Shown here piece by piece: positions 9,199 to 17,544 of a stretch of 64,000 bases of DNA. The stretch's first letter is position 1; each line of letters starts with the position of its first letter. The DNA is from Opitutaceae bacterium (lineage in GTDB: Bacteria > Verrucomicrobiota > Verrucomicrobiia > Opitutales > Opitutaceae): assembly GCA_028284385.1 (NCBI GenBank), contig JANQRT010000059.1, forward strand, positions 124,001-188,000. The letters run 5' to 3'. The notes below the pieces were generated by a model, which saw nothing but the letters and a program-made list of their open reading frames with translations, was not told where the DNA came from and did no database searches. Made by a program: the position numbers and the translations under genes.

Positions 9199-11910
9199 AT
9201 GAGTAATCTACCCAATCCGTTAAATTCACTGAAAACGTTCAATTCCGGTAAGGAGGGCGAGTCCTATCTTTATTCGCTGCCTTCCCTGGAGGAAAGTGGT
9301 ATCGGACCCGTTTCCAAGCTTCCCGTCAGCATTCGTATCGTATTGGAATCGGTATTACGCAATTGCGATGGGTCTCGTATAACTGAAGAAGACGTTAAGA
9401 CTCTGGCTAACTGGAAGGCCGCTTCTCCAGCTAAGGTGGAGATACCTTTTGTCCTTTCCCGCATTGTGTTGCAGGACTTTACCGGAGTCCCTCTATTGGT
9501 CGATTTGGCTGCCATGCGCTCGGCCGTTGATCGTCTTGGTAAAGACGCTTCCATGATCGAGCCTTTGGTTCCGGTTGATCTTGTAGTGGACCATTCAGTA
9601 CAAGTGGATAAGGCGGGAACGGCGCAGGCTTTTCAGCAAAACATGGCCATCGAATTCCAACGCAACATGGAGCGCTATGAATTTCTGAAATGGGGACAGC
9701 AGGCATTCGATACTTTCCTGGTTGTCCCTCCGGGAATAGGAATCGTTCACCAGGTTAATCTGGAATACCTTGCCAAGGTGGTGCATGGCAAGGAAGTCGA
9801 AGGTGGAAGTATCTTTTATCCGGATACGCTGGTTGGAACGGATTCGCATACCACTATGATCAACGGATTGGGAGTCGTTGGCTGGGGTGTTGGCGGTATC
9901 GAAGCGGAAGCTGGAATGTTGGGTCAGCCCGTCTATTTCCTCACTCCCGAAGTGGTTGGCGTTGAGCTCAAAGGAGCTCTGAAGGAAGGGGTAACAGCTA
10001 CCGACCTGACTCTTACCATAACGCAAAAGCTGAGAGAGCTCGGCGTAGTGGGCAAGTTTGTCGAGTACTTTGGCGACGGAGCTCGCAATCTCTCTTTGGC
10101 CGATCGGGCAACCATCGCCAACATGGCTCCCGAATATGGAGCGACCATGGGCTTTTTCCCGATCGACGAGAGGTCGCTTGACTACCTTCGCGAATCGGGT
10201 CGCAGCGAGGATCAAATCAAGATTATTCAGTCCTATTGTGAAGCTCAGGGAATTTTCGGCATACACGATGCAGGAGAAATTGAATACACGAAAACGCTGA
10301 CCATTGATCTTGGCGAAATAGAGCCGAGTGTAGCTGGGCCCAAGAATCCAAAGGAACGTGTTTCCGTTTCGGAACTTAAGAGCGCGTTCAACGAACTATT
10401 TGATAAGCCAGTAGCGGAAGGTGGTTTCGGATTGGAAAGCTCCCAACGTGAAACGAGTATCGACCTAAATGGGTCTGGAGCCATTGGGCACGGTTCGGTG
10501 CTCATCGCAGCTATAACTTCATGCACCAATACCTCCAATCCCGGCGTGATGCTCGCGGCTGGTTTGGTAGCCAAAAAGGCTGTCGAAAAAGGTCTAGCCG
10601 TTCCGGCTTACGTCAAGACTAGTCTCGGCCCTGGATCGCGTGTGGTAACTGATTATTTGAACGAAACAGGACTCCAGCAGTATCTCGACCAAATCGGTTT
10701 CAATCTCGTAGCTTACGGCTGCACAACCTGTATTGGAAACAGCGGTCCTCTTGCCCCTGAAATCGAAGGGGCGATCAAGGAAGGCGAGCTGGTTGCGGCG
10801 TCCGTTCTTTCAGGAAATAGGAACTTCGAAGCGCGGGTTCATGGTTCCATCAAATCCAACTTCCTCATGTCGCCTCCACTTGTTGTGGCTTACGCTCTGG
10901 CAGGGCGAGTCGACATTGATATGTACAACGAACCGATCGGGCAAGGCGACGACGGTCAGGACGTTTTCCTGAAGGATATTTGGCCGAGCAACGACGAGGT
11001 TAACGAGGCTATTGGGTCAGGTTTGAAAACCGAAATGTTCGACCAGCAGTACTCCGATGTTGCCAACTCCAGCGAGGAATGGACGCAGATCCAATCCTCC
11101 ACTGGCGCTATCTATCAATGGAATTCGGATTCGACCTATATTCATGAACCGCCGTTCTTTGATGGCTTTTCTATGGAGGTCGGGACAATTCAGCCAATCG
11201 AAGGCATGAGGCCTCTCGCTATTCTAGGTGATTCCGTGACCACAGATCACATTTCTCCGGCTGGAGCCTTCAAGCCTGAGACTCCAGCAGGACAATTCCT
11301 GATTTCGCGAGGCGTCGAACAGAAGGATTTCAATTCCTATGGATCCCGTCGTGGCAACGACTTAATTATGACGAGGGGTACGTTTGCTAATGTGCGCGTC
11401 AAGAACGCTATGGCCGATGGCAAGGAAGGCGGGTTCACGAAAATCATGCCGGAAGGCGAACCGGCCACCATCTTCGATGCGGCTCAGGAGTACAAGAAGC
11501 GTGGCGTTCCTTTGATCATTTTCACTGGAATCGAATACGGTACGGGAAGCTCGCGCGATTGGGCGGCCAAAGGCACTAATCTCTTAGGCGTTAAGGCGGT
11601 TGTCGCTCGAAGTTACGAGCGTATCCATCGAAGCAATCTGATTGGGATGGGCGTTTTGCCCTTGGAATTTCCTGAAGGACAGAGCGCTCAATCGTTGGGA
11701 CTTGATGGGTCGGAAGTCGTGTCGCTCCCTGGCCTTAATGACGACCTGAAGCCGGCCCAAATGCTAAAGGCGGTCATCCAACGTTCCAATGGCGACGTTG
11801 AGGAAATCGATTTGAAGGTGAGAGTGGATACGCCGATCGAAGTGGAGTATATTAGGCACGGAGGTATTTTACCATTTGTCTTGAGAGATATTATAAATGC
11901 GTCAGAGTAA
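9199..11910 (+). CDS. acnA: Aconitate hydratase A
   Basis: A 903-residue AcnA/IRP-type aconitase that interconverts citrate and isocitrate in the TCA cycle. The [4Fe-4S] ligands are Cys442 ([11 protein letters not shown]), Cys508 and Cys511 ([11 protein letters not shown]), with the expected spacing. [11 protein letters not shown] and the C-terminal swivel domain with [12 protein letters not shown] are present and intact. Length equals the family norm. The start ATG is preceded by an AT-rich stretch with no Shine-Dalgarno sequence, the same AATTTCA-ATG context as lhr. A signalling pair (STAS/PP2C) follows 41 bases downstream on the same strand. Confidence 0.97.
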   Translation: MSNLPNPLNSLKTFNSGKEGESYLYSLPSLEESGIGPVSKLPVSIRIVLESVLRNCDGSRITEEDVKTLANWKAASPAKVEIPFVLSRIVLQDFTGVPLLVDLAAMRSAVDRLGKDASMIEPLVPVDLVVDHSVQVDKAGTAQAFQQNMAIEFQRNMERYEFLKWGQQAFDTFLVVPPGIGIVHQVNLEYLAKVVHGKEVEGGSIFYPDTLVGTDSHTTMINGLGVVGWGVGGIEAEAGMLGQPVYFLTPEVVGVELKGALKEGVTATDLTLTITQKLRELGVVGKFVEYFGDGARNLSLADRATIANMAPEYGATMGFFPIDERSLDYLRESGRSEDQIKIIQSYCEAQGIFGIHDAGEIEYTKTLTIDLGEIEPSVAGPKNPKERVSVSELKSAFNELFDKPVAEGGFGLESSQRETSIDLNGSGAIGHGSVLIAAITSCTNTSNPGVMLAAGLVAKKAVEKGLAVPAYVKTSLGPGSRVVTDYLNETGLQQYLDQIGFNLVAYGCTTCIGNSGPLAPEIEGAIKEGELVAASVLSGNRNFEARVHGSIKSNFLMSPPLVVAYALAGRVDIDMYNEPIGQGDDGQDVFLKDIWPSNDEVNEAIGSGLKTEMFDQQYSDVANSSEEWTQIQSSTGAIYQWNSDSTYIHEPPFFDGFSMEVGTIQPIEGMRPLAILGDSVTTDHISPAGAFKPETPAGQFLISRGVEQKDFNSYGSRRGNDLIMTRGTFANVRVKNAMADGKEGGFTKIMPEGEPATIFDAAQEYKKRGVPLIIFTGIEYGTGSSRDWAAKGTNLLGVKAVVARSYERIHRSNLIGMGVLPLEFPEGQSAQSLGLDGSEVVSLPGLNDDLKPAQMLKAVIQRSNGDVEEIDLKVRVDTPIEVEYIRHGGILPFVLRDIINASE

Positions 11911-11951
11911 TGAATACGCCTGAAGCATAGGTCTCGAGCCTGATACTGATT

Positions 11952-12461
11952 ATGCCAGACGAGGCACCTGTTTTCCAAGTCGATCCCTATTCCAACCCCG
12001 TCGTCGTCAAGATTGTCGGCAGGGCTTCGTTCCAAAATGTAGTCCCGTTGAAGGAATTCCTCAAAGCTTCCTATGAAGCGGGCAAGAGTACATTCGTCTT
12101 CGACTTCCATCAGTGCACGGGCATGGACAGTACGGTATTGGGCGTTCTGGCAGGCTGCGCTCTTGAATTGAGGAGGATGGAGCCTAAAGGTTCACTTGTC
12201 TTATCTCGTTTAGGAGACCGCAATATGGAGCTGGTAAGGAATTTGGGTCTTCATCGTATTGCTACTGTGGATATGGGTAATAGCGATTTAAGTCGTAATG
12301 CTACGACTTCCCTGACTTCCGAGCAGCTCAACGAGATTGAAAATGCCAGACTATGCTTGGAGGCCCATGAAAATCTAATCGAGGCTGATGAGAGTAATCG
12401 CGAGAAGTTCCAAGACGTTATTACGTATTTGAAAAACCGAGTCGATGAGAACGGCAGCTGA
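11952..12461 (+). CDS. STAS-domain protein (anti-anti-sigma factor type)
   Basis: A 169-residue protein. Residues 10-110 are a STAS domain with the signature FDFHQCTGMDSTVLGVLAG, where Ser60 sits at the position phosphorylated in SpoIIAA/RsbV. An extra C-terminal stretch of about 50 residues (charged, helical) is longer than in minimal RsbV proteins. The stop overlaps the start of the downstream PP2C phosphatase by one base (TGATG), implying coupled translation. The likely job is as the substrate of that phosphatase in a partner-switching pathway. No RsbW-type kinase is seen in the window. Confidence 0.87.
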   Translation: MPDEAPVFQVDPYSNPVVVKIVGRASFQNVVPLKEFLKASYEAGKSTFVFDFHQCTGMDSTVLGVLAGCALELRRMEPKGSLVLSRLGDRNMELVRNLGLHRIATVDMGNSDLSRNATTSLTSEQLNEIENARLCLEAHENLIEADESNREKFQDVITYLKNRVDENGS

Positions 12462-13903
12462 TGTTGATATTCCTCGTAGGCCTTATTGTTGGCGCCTTTT
12501 GCGTATTCGGCCTCTTTTATAGAGAGCGTCGGCGCAATTCCGATTTGGAAGACAAGGCTCGGCTTATCCAGCAGGAGAAGCTGATTGTCGTGGATTTCAT
12601 GCACAACATGGTTGAGGCCTTAGGCGAAGGCCTCAGTCGCGAAGAACTTTATCAGCGTATCGTGCATGCGTCTATTGTAAGCACGGGGGCTCTCAGCGCT
12701 TGCGTGTTTGAGAAGACCTCTAAAAACACGATGAAAGGTGTAGCGGTTGAGGGCCTGTTTCCTCCGCATAGGCCCCTTCCGGCTGGTTCCCGCGTCAAGC
12801 TGGCTACCCGGGCGAAGTTCATCGAGCAGATTCTTAGATCCGAAGAGTTTCCTATGGGGGAGGGTGTAGTTGGTTCCGTGGCCAAGGCGGGCAAAGCCGA
12901 ACTCATTGCCGATGGCGAGTCGGACGAACGAATCGTGAAGCATGACGACCCTGCGCTGGTGGTTAAGACGGCGATCTGCGCTCCCATTATGTTCCGCAAT
13001 CGTTTGATTGGGGTGCTGACGGTCTGTAATTCTTCGGATGGGCTTCCTTTCACGCAAACCGATTATTCGCTCGTCCAATCGATTGCCGAACAGGCGGGAA
13101 TGGCCATCCATAACAACGAGTTTCTGAGCCTCCAAATCGAAAAGAAGCAAATCGACGTTGATTTGACCCTGGCTCGAAATATCCAGCTGATGCTAGTGCC
13201 TCAGGAGTTGCCCGTAATCGAGGGAATCGATATGGACGCTCGCTACGTCTCGGCAAAAGAAGTGGGCGGCGACCTCTATGATTTGATCCAGTTGGGGCCG
13301 ACCAAATTTGGCGTTGCGGTCGCTGATGTATCAGGAAAAGGAATACCTGCTTCTATCATAATGGCGATCTGCCGTACGAACTTAAGGCATTACGCTCACC
13401 GTATTCACTCGCCGGCCGAAGTCTTGAAGCGAGTTAATAAAGCCATGGCGGGCGAGATGCGGCAGGGAATGTTCATCACTGTGCTTTACGCGATCATCGA
13501 TCTCGAGAAAGGTATGATCGAGTTCGCTCGGGCAGGCCATGAGCAGGCGATTCTCTGTCGTATGGATAAAGAGCGTCGGACGCCTATTACCGAATCGCTT
13601 TCGAGCGAGGGTATGCCTGTCGGCCTAGTGGATGAAGAGATTTTCGACGAGGTCATTGAGGAGAGAGCTGTTCCCTTCGAAAGGGACGATGTTTTTGTGG
13701 CCTACACCGACGGTCTCACTGAAACGCCCAATGCGGACGGCAAGGAATTTTCATCATCCCGCTTGTCGGATGTGATAAAGGTTTTGAGAAAAAGAGAGGC
13801 CTGCGATCTGAATGAAGGCGTTTTCGAAAGTCTCGAGCGTTTCACGGGAAGTAGGCGTTTTGGAGACGACTTGACGTTGGTAACGATAAAGCGGGTTTCA
13901 TAA
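12461..13903 (+). CDS. Membrane-anchored GAF-PP2C (RsbU/SpoIIE-type) serine phosphatase
   Basis: A 480-residue protein. Residues 2-21 form a transmembrane anchor (MLIFLVGLIVGAFCVFGLF). Residues about 45-225 are a GAF sensor domain with GEGVVGSVAKAGK and ICAPIMFRNRLIGVLTV. Residues about 230-475 are a SpoIIE/PP2C domain with the metal-binding motifs EVGGDLYD and VADVSGKG and a terminal GDDLTLVTIKR. Such phosphatases dephosphorylate STAS partners in response to a ligand or redox signal. It begins inside the stop codon of the STAS gene, so the two form one unit. The membrane anchor and GAF domain suggest a signal input, but the ligand is unknown. Confidence 0.92.
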   Translation: MLIFLVGLIVGAFCVFGLFYRERRRNSDLEDKARLIQQEKLIVVDFMHNMVEALGEGLSREELYQRIVHASIVSTGALSACVFEKTSKNTMKGVAVEGLFPPHRPLPAGSRVKLATRAKFIEQILRSEEFPMGEGVVGSVAKAGKAELIADGESDERIVKHDDPALVVKTAICAPIMFRNRLIGVLTVCNSSDGLPFTQTDYSLVQSIAEQAGMAIHNNEFLSLQIEKKQIDVDLTLARNIQLMLVPQELPVIEGIDMDARYVSAKEVGGDLYDLIQLGPTKFGVAVADVSGKGIPASIIMAICRTNLRHYAHRIHSPAEVLKRVNKAMAGEMRQGMFITVLYAIIDLEKGMIEFARAGHEQAILCRMDKERRTPITESLSSEGMPVGLVDEEIFDEVIEERAVPFERDDVFVAYTDGLTETPNADGKEFSSSRLSDVIKVLRKREACDLNEGVFESLERFTGSRRFGDDLTLVTIKRVS

Positions 13904-13975
13904 CCCTCTTTTTGCCCTTTGGCCATTAGCCAGAAATCAGTTGATTCTTCTGAATGCTATCGGGATATTGCCGCT

Positions 13976-15199
13976 ATGACGATTAGCGCCGGCCAGACAG
14001 TAAACAAGGACACCCTTCCAACCGATTCCGGTCGCTTTGGGCAGTTTGGCGGATGCTATGTGCCCGAAACCTTGATGACGGCTCTTGACGATCTCGGCCA
14101 GGAATACGAAAAGGCTAAGCAGGATCCAGATTTCCATCTAGAGCTGGAGTCCTATTTGAGAGAGTTTGCCGGGAGACCCACGGGTCTGTATTTCGCCGAG
14201 CGGCTTACTGAAGAGCTGGGTGGCGCAAAAATCTACTTCAAACGCGAGGATCTGCTCCATACGGGAGCTCACAAGATAAATAACGCCATTGGCCAAGCCT
14301 TGCTTGCCCGGCGTATGGGCAAGAAGAGGATTATTGCTGAGACCGGAGCGGGTCAACATGGCGTGGCCACGGCGACGGTTTGCGCCCGCTTTGGGCTGGA
14401 GTGCGTCGTTTATATGGGCGCTGTCGATATGGATCGACAAAGGCTTAATGTCTTCCGAATGGAGCTGTGTGGCGCCGAAGTGAGAAGCGTAAACTCCGGC
14501 CAGAGGACGCTTAAGGATGCCGTTAATGAAGCGATGCGAGATTGGGTGACCAATGTTCGAGACACCCACTACATCCTGGGTTCGGCCTTGGGAGCCCATC
14601 CCTACCCAATGATGGTGCGCGACTTCCATCGCGTCATTGGCAAGGAGACGCGTGCTGAGATTCTAGAAAAGGAAGGAAGACTGCCAGATGAAATGGTGGC
14701 CTGCGTTGGAGGTGGTAGCAATGCGATCGGACTGTTCTTCGAGTTTCTGGATGAAACGGATGTGAGACTGGTTGGCGTTGAAGCGGGCGGTCATGGAATT
14801 GAGCCTGGGCAACATGCGGCTCGCTTCGAGGGTGGGCGACTAGGAGTTCTCCAAGGTTGTAAGACTTATATTCTGCAGAACGAGGATGGTCAGATCGAGC
14901 TGACGCATTCGGTATCCGCCGGGCTCGATTATGCCGCTATCGGTCCGGAACACGCCTACTATCGAGACATGGGCCGAATCGAATACGCCTATGCTACCGA
15001 TAAAGAAGTGCTCGACGCTTTTCAACTGCTCTGTCGTGTCGAGGGCATCATTCCAGCCCTCGAATCAACCCATGCTCTAGCCTATGTGATTAAACGCGCT
15101 CCAAAAATGGATACGGATCAAATTATCGTCATGAATCTCAGTGGACGTGGCGACAAGGACGTGGCCCAAGTCGCTAAGCTGTTAGGAGAGAAAGTATGA
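13976..15199 (+). CDS. trpB: Tryptophan synthase beta chain
   Basis: PLP enzyme joining indole and serine to make tryptophan. Motifs: [16 protein letters not shown] at the start, [13 protein letters not shown] with the PLP lysine near Lys100, [12 protein letters not shown], the phosphate-binding loop GGGSNAIG, and the C-terminal SGRGDKD. The ATG at 13976 gives 407 residues, the family norm. An upstream in-frame TTG at 13919 would add 19 residues unlike TrpB. There is no trpA or other trp gene beside it. Its stop overlaps the yicC start by 4 bases (ATGA). Confidence 0.96.
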   Translation: MTISAGQTVNKDTLPTDSGRFGQFGGCYVPETLMTALDDLGQEYEKAKQDPDFHLELESYLREFAGRPTGLYFAERLTEELGGAKIYFKREDLLHTGAHKINNAIGQALLARRMGKKRIIAETGAGQHGVATATVCARFGLECVVYMGAVDMDRQRLNVFRMELCGAEVRSVNSGQRTLKDAVNEAMRDWVTNVRDTHYILGSALGAHPYPMMVRDFHRVIGKETRAEILEKEGRLPDEMVACVGGGSNAIGLFFEFLDETDVRLVGVEAGGHGIEPGQHAARFEGGRLGVLQGCKTYILQNEDGQIELTHSVSAGLDYAAIGPEHAYYRDMGRIEYAYATDKEVLDAFQLLCRVEGIIPALESTHALAYVIKRAPKMDTDQIIVMNLSGRGDKDVAQVAKLLGEKV

Positions 15200-16068
15200 A
15201 AAGCATGACCGGCTTTGGCCGGGCTGAAAGCGGATCAAACGGCATTGTCGTGTCTGCTCAAGTATCCTCTGTCAACCGTCGCAATTTCGAGGCGATATGC
15301 TCGCTTCCCAAGGAATTTCAGCACCTTGAAAGAAAGGTTGTCGAGCTTACTCGCGGAGTAGCTGCACGAGGCAGGTTTCAGTTTTCTATTGAGATACGCG
15401 ATGAAACTGGGGCGGCTAGCGGTCTGCCCAGCGAGGATCAGCTTGCCAGCGCTATCAAGCGTTTGAAGGAAATAGCCATTAAGAATGATGTATCCTTTAG
15501 CTTGGATACACTCGGTTTGATTGAGCTTTCAAGGCTAATCGAGGCGGAACCAGCTTCGATCTCAGATGATACGGTTGAGAAAAGTCTCCTGGAAGCCGCC
15601 AAAGGCGCATTAGATAAGCTCGTTTCCATGCGTATCCAAGAAGGAGGTACCTTGCAGTCGGATTTGAAGGCTAGAGGGAATCGTCTGCGAGAACTCGTTG
15701 TGAAGGTGCGTGAGGTCGCTCCAGGCATGCTTGAGAAGCATAGAGAGAATCTACTCTCCCGCCTGGAGCAGGCTGGGCTAACTATCTCGACTGATGACGA
15801 GCGGGTCTTGAAGGAATTGGCGCTCTTTGCCGACCGATGTGACATTTCGGAGGAGCTTACGCGTTTGGAGAGCCATTTCGAGCAATTCGAACAGCTTCTT
15901 GACAAGGAGGAGGCTGTCGGCCGGTCTTTGGAATTTCTTGTTCAGGAAGTGGCTCGCGAGATCAACACGACTGGCAGCAAATCTTCTTCCATAGAAGTAT
16001 CCAGGCTGGTTCTGGAAATGAAAAACGAGTTGGAGCGGATTCGCGAGCAAGTCGCGAATGTTGAGTAG
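15196..16068 (+). CDS. yicC: YicC-family endoribonuclease-like protein
   Basis: A 290-residue protein starting with the family hallmark [11 protein letters not shown] and ending with the DUF1732 domain ([10 protein letters not shown] and [13 protein letters not shown]). YicC proteins are stress-linked and reported as endoribonucleases. The conserved glutamate/helix-rich C-terminal part ([19 protein letters not shown]) is intact. It overlaps trpB by 4 bases with an AGGAG site 8 bases before its ATG, one of the few clear ribosome sites in the window. In many bacteria yicC lies next to gmk; that neighbour is absent here. Confidence 0.93.
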   Translation: MKSMTGFGRAESGSNGIVVSAQVSSVNRRNFEAICSLPKEFQHLERKVVELTRGVAARGRFQFSIEIRDETGAASGLPSEDQLASAIKRLKEIAIKNDVSFSLDTLGLIELSRLIEAEPASISDDTVEKSLLEAAKGALDKLVSMRIQEGGTLQSDLKARGNRLRELVVKVREVAPGMLEKHRENLLSRLEQAGLTISTDDERVLKELALFADRCDISEELTRLESHFEQFEQLLDKEEAVGRSLEFLVQEVAREINTTGSKSSSIEVSRLVLEMKNELERIREQVANVE

Positions 16069-16109
16069 TGATTGTTTACCTACGTGGACTTTCTGAAATA
16101 GAAAATCTC

Positions 16110-16601
16110 CTAGTTTTTCGCTTGTCCTAGAGCGAACGAAAAGATCGCGTAGATCGTGACTCCTACGGTTATGCACGAATCGGCAACATTGAAACTGGGG
16201 AAGTGGTAGCCGTTGTAATGAAAATCGAGAAAATCGATGACGTGTCCAATGCGGATACGGTCTGCTAGATTTCCGAGAATGCCCGCTATTATGAGACCGA
16301 AAGCCCACTGGGAGGGTTTGAGCTCCAGTTGCAGGTGTTTCCGAAAAAGCCAGATTAGAACAAGGGCCAATACGGCGACCATGGCTAAAAAAGAGCTGTA
16401 TCCCGTAAGTAGGCTCCAAGCGGCCCCGGTGTTGCCTACGTGCACGATATTGAAGAACCCGGGAATCACCTCGATGCTGTCAGGCGGAAAGAATGCTCCA
16501 AGCGGCAAGCTTTCGGACACGATCCACTTGGTGGCCTGGTCCAACATCAGCATGACAAGAGCCAAGCTAAATAGAATTCGATACTTGGATAAAGAAGACA
16601 A
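16110..16601 (-). CDS. lspA: Lipoprotein signal peptidase (signal peptidase II)
   Basis: A 163-residue inner-membrane aspartyl protease that removes signal peptides from prolipoproteins. Four hydrophobic segments are visible. The catalytic aspartates are Asp123 in GHVIDFLDF and Asp141 in FNVADS, and GNLADR and DQATKW are conserved. The only start that keeps the first membrane helix whole is a TTG at 16601. The next ATG (16553) would cut it. It is the third gene of an ileS / DksA-like / lspA operon, 32 bases after the preceding gene, an arrangement typical for ileS-lspA. Confidence 0.95.
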   Translation of the reverse strand: MSSLSKYRILFSLALVMLMLDQATKWIVSESLPLGAFFPPDSIEVIPGFFNIVHVGNTGAAWSLLTGYSSFLAMVAVLALVLIWLFRKHLQLELKPSQWAFGLIIAGILGNLADRIRIGHVIDFLDFHYNGYHFPSFNVADSCITVGVTIYAIFSFALGQAKN

Positions 16602-16633
16602 GTCTTAGTAATCCATCCTATAATTGTCCTGTA

Positions 16634-17539
16634 TCAGGAATCTGGATTTTCATCACCGAAAGACATCGAATCGTCCGAAGTAGCTTCCGCGAAAGCTCCC
16701 CCTCGCTGCACGCTTCTGTGCGTATTCTTTTCGATTTGCGATTGGGTTTCGACCGAGTAGCGAGTGAAGGGAACCGCCATCAGGCGTTCTTCTCGGATTT
16801 GCTTGCCCGTCATTTCGCATATCCCGTATGTGCCATTGTGGATACGCTCAATGGCTTCTTCGACTTCGTGCAGGGCTTCCTGTTCATTAGAAACCATGCT
16901 CAAGGCGAAATCCCGGTCGAAAGTGTCGGTACCTGCATCCGCCATGTGCTGGCTGTAGCCTGAGAGATCTCCAGTGTCCTCTTTACTCGAGCGCTTTAAG
17001 GTTTCCTCCGTGTGCATGCTCAATCCCGATTGAACGTGGTCCCGCAATTCCACAAGCAGCTTGTAGAACTTCTCGTATTTCTTTGGCACCTTTTGCTGTG
17101 GGCGTATTGAGGTCTGAGCTGACTCGCCTGGATTGTATCCAAGAATATCCGCCAATGAAGCTGCTCCCAGCACTCGTTTTTCCGCTTTTCGTTCCGCCTC
17201 CTCGATGGCTTTCCTGGTCTTTTCCCGTTCCGCCTTTTTCGCGTCGACTACGCTAATCTCCTTTTCGCGTTTCTTGGCGATGGACATTGCCTCTTCTAGA
17301 GAGAAGGAGGTTGAGGCCGCCGTCGCGTTTTTGGCAGCGGATGCCTTCTTCGGGCTTTTTTTCCGAGTGATTATCTTTTTCAGCTCCTCCGAATTCGCGC
17401 TTGCCGCTTTCTTTTTCGCCACCTTCTTGGCTGCCTTTTTGGCAACCTTTTTAACGACTTTCTTGGCAGCGACTTTCTTTGCGGCTTTTTTCGCTACCTT
17501 CTTAGTCGCTTTCTTGGCAGTGGATTTCTTTATGGGCAT
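16634..17539 (-). CDS. DksA/TraR-like protein with histone-H1-like N-terminal tail, zinc ligands mostly lost
   Basis: A 301-residue protein. Residues 1-70 are a Lys/Ala-rich tail (AKKVAKKAAKK repeats) like H1-type DNA-binding tails. Residues about 80-125 are a charged coiled-coil segment. Residues 150-270 are a DksA/TraR-like domain with GTYGICEMTGKQIREERL. At the four zinc-ligand positions only Cys241 remains: Thr244, Ser262 and Thr265 replace the other three at exactly the C-x2-C-x17-C-x2-C spacing. Relatives of this kind are known in Planctomycetes-Verrucomicrobia-Chlamydiae. It probably binds RNA polymerase or DNA without zinc. It sits 5 bases after ileS and 32 bases before lspA. Confidence 0.85.
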   Translation of the reverse strand: MPIKKSTAKKATKKVAKKAAKKVAAKKVVKKVAKKAAKKVAKKKAASANSEELKKIITRKKSPKKASAAKNATAASTSFSLEEAMSIAKKREKEISVVDAKKAEREKTRKAIEEAERKAEKRVLGAASLADILGYNPGESAQTSIRPQQKVPKKYEKFYKLLVELRDHVQSGLSMHTEETLKRSSKEDTGDLSGYSQHMADAGTDTFDRDFALSMVSNEQEALHEVEEAIERIHNGTYGICEMTGKQIREERLMAVPFTRYSVETQSQIEKNTHRSVQRGGAFAEATSDDSMSFGDENPDS

Positions 17540-17544
17540 AGTGT

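Noticed and set aside
9595-10266. Minus-strand ORF of 223 residues inside acnA
   Set aside because: Long only because of antisense codon bias; aconitase motifs on the plus strand are intact.
16634-17539. Histone-H1-like repeats considered as tandem DNA repeat or array
   Set aside because: The repetition is at the codon level (Lys/Ala) in a protein tail; there is no regular spacer structure as in a CRISPR or satellite.
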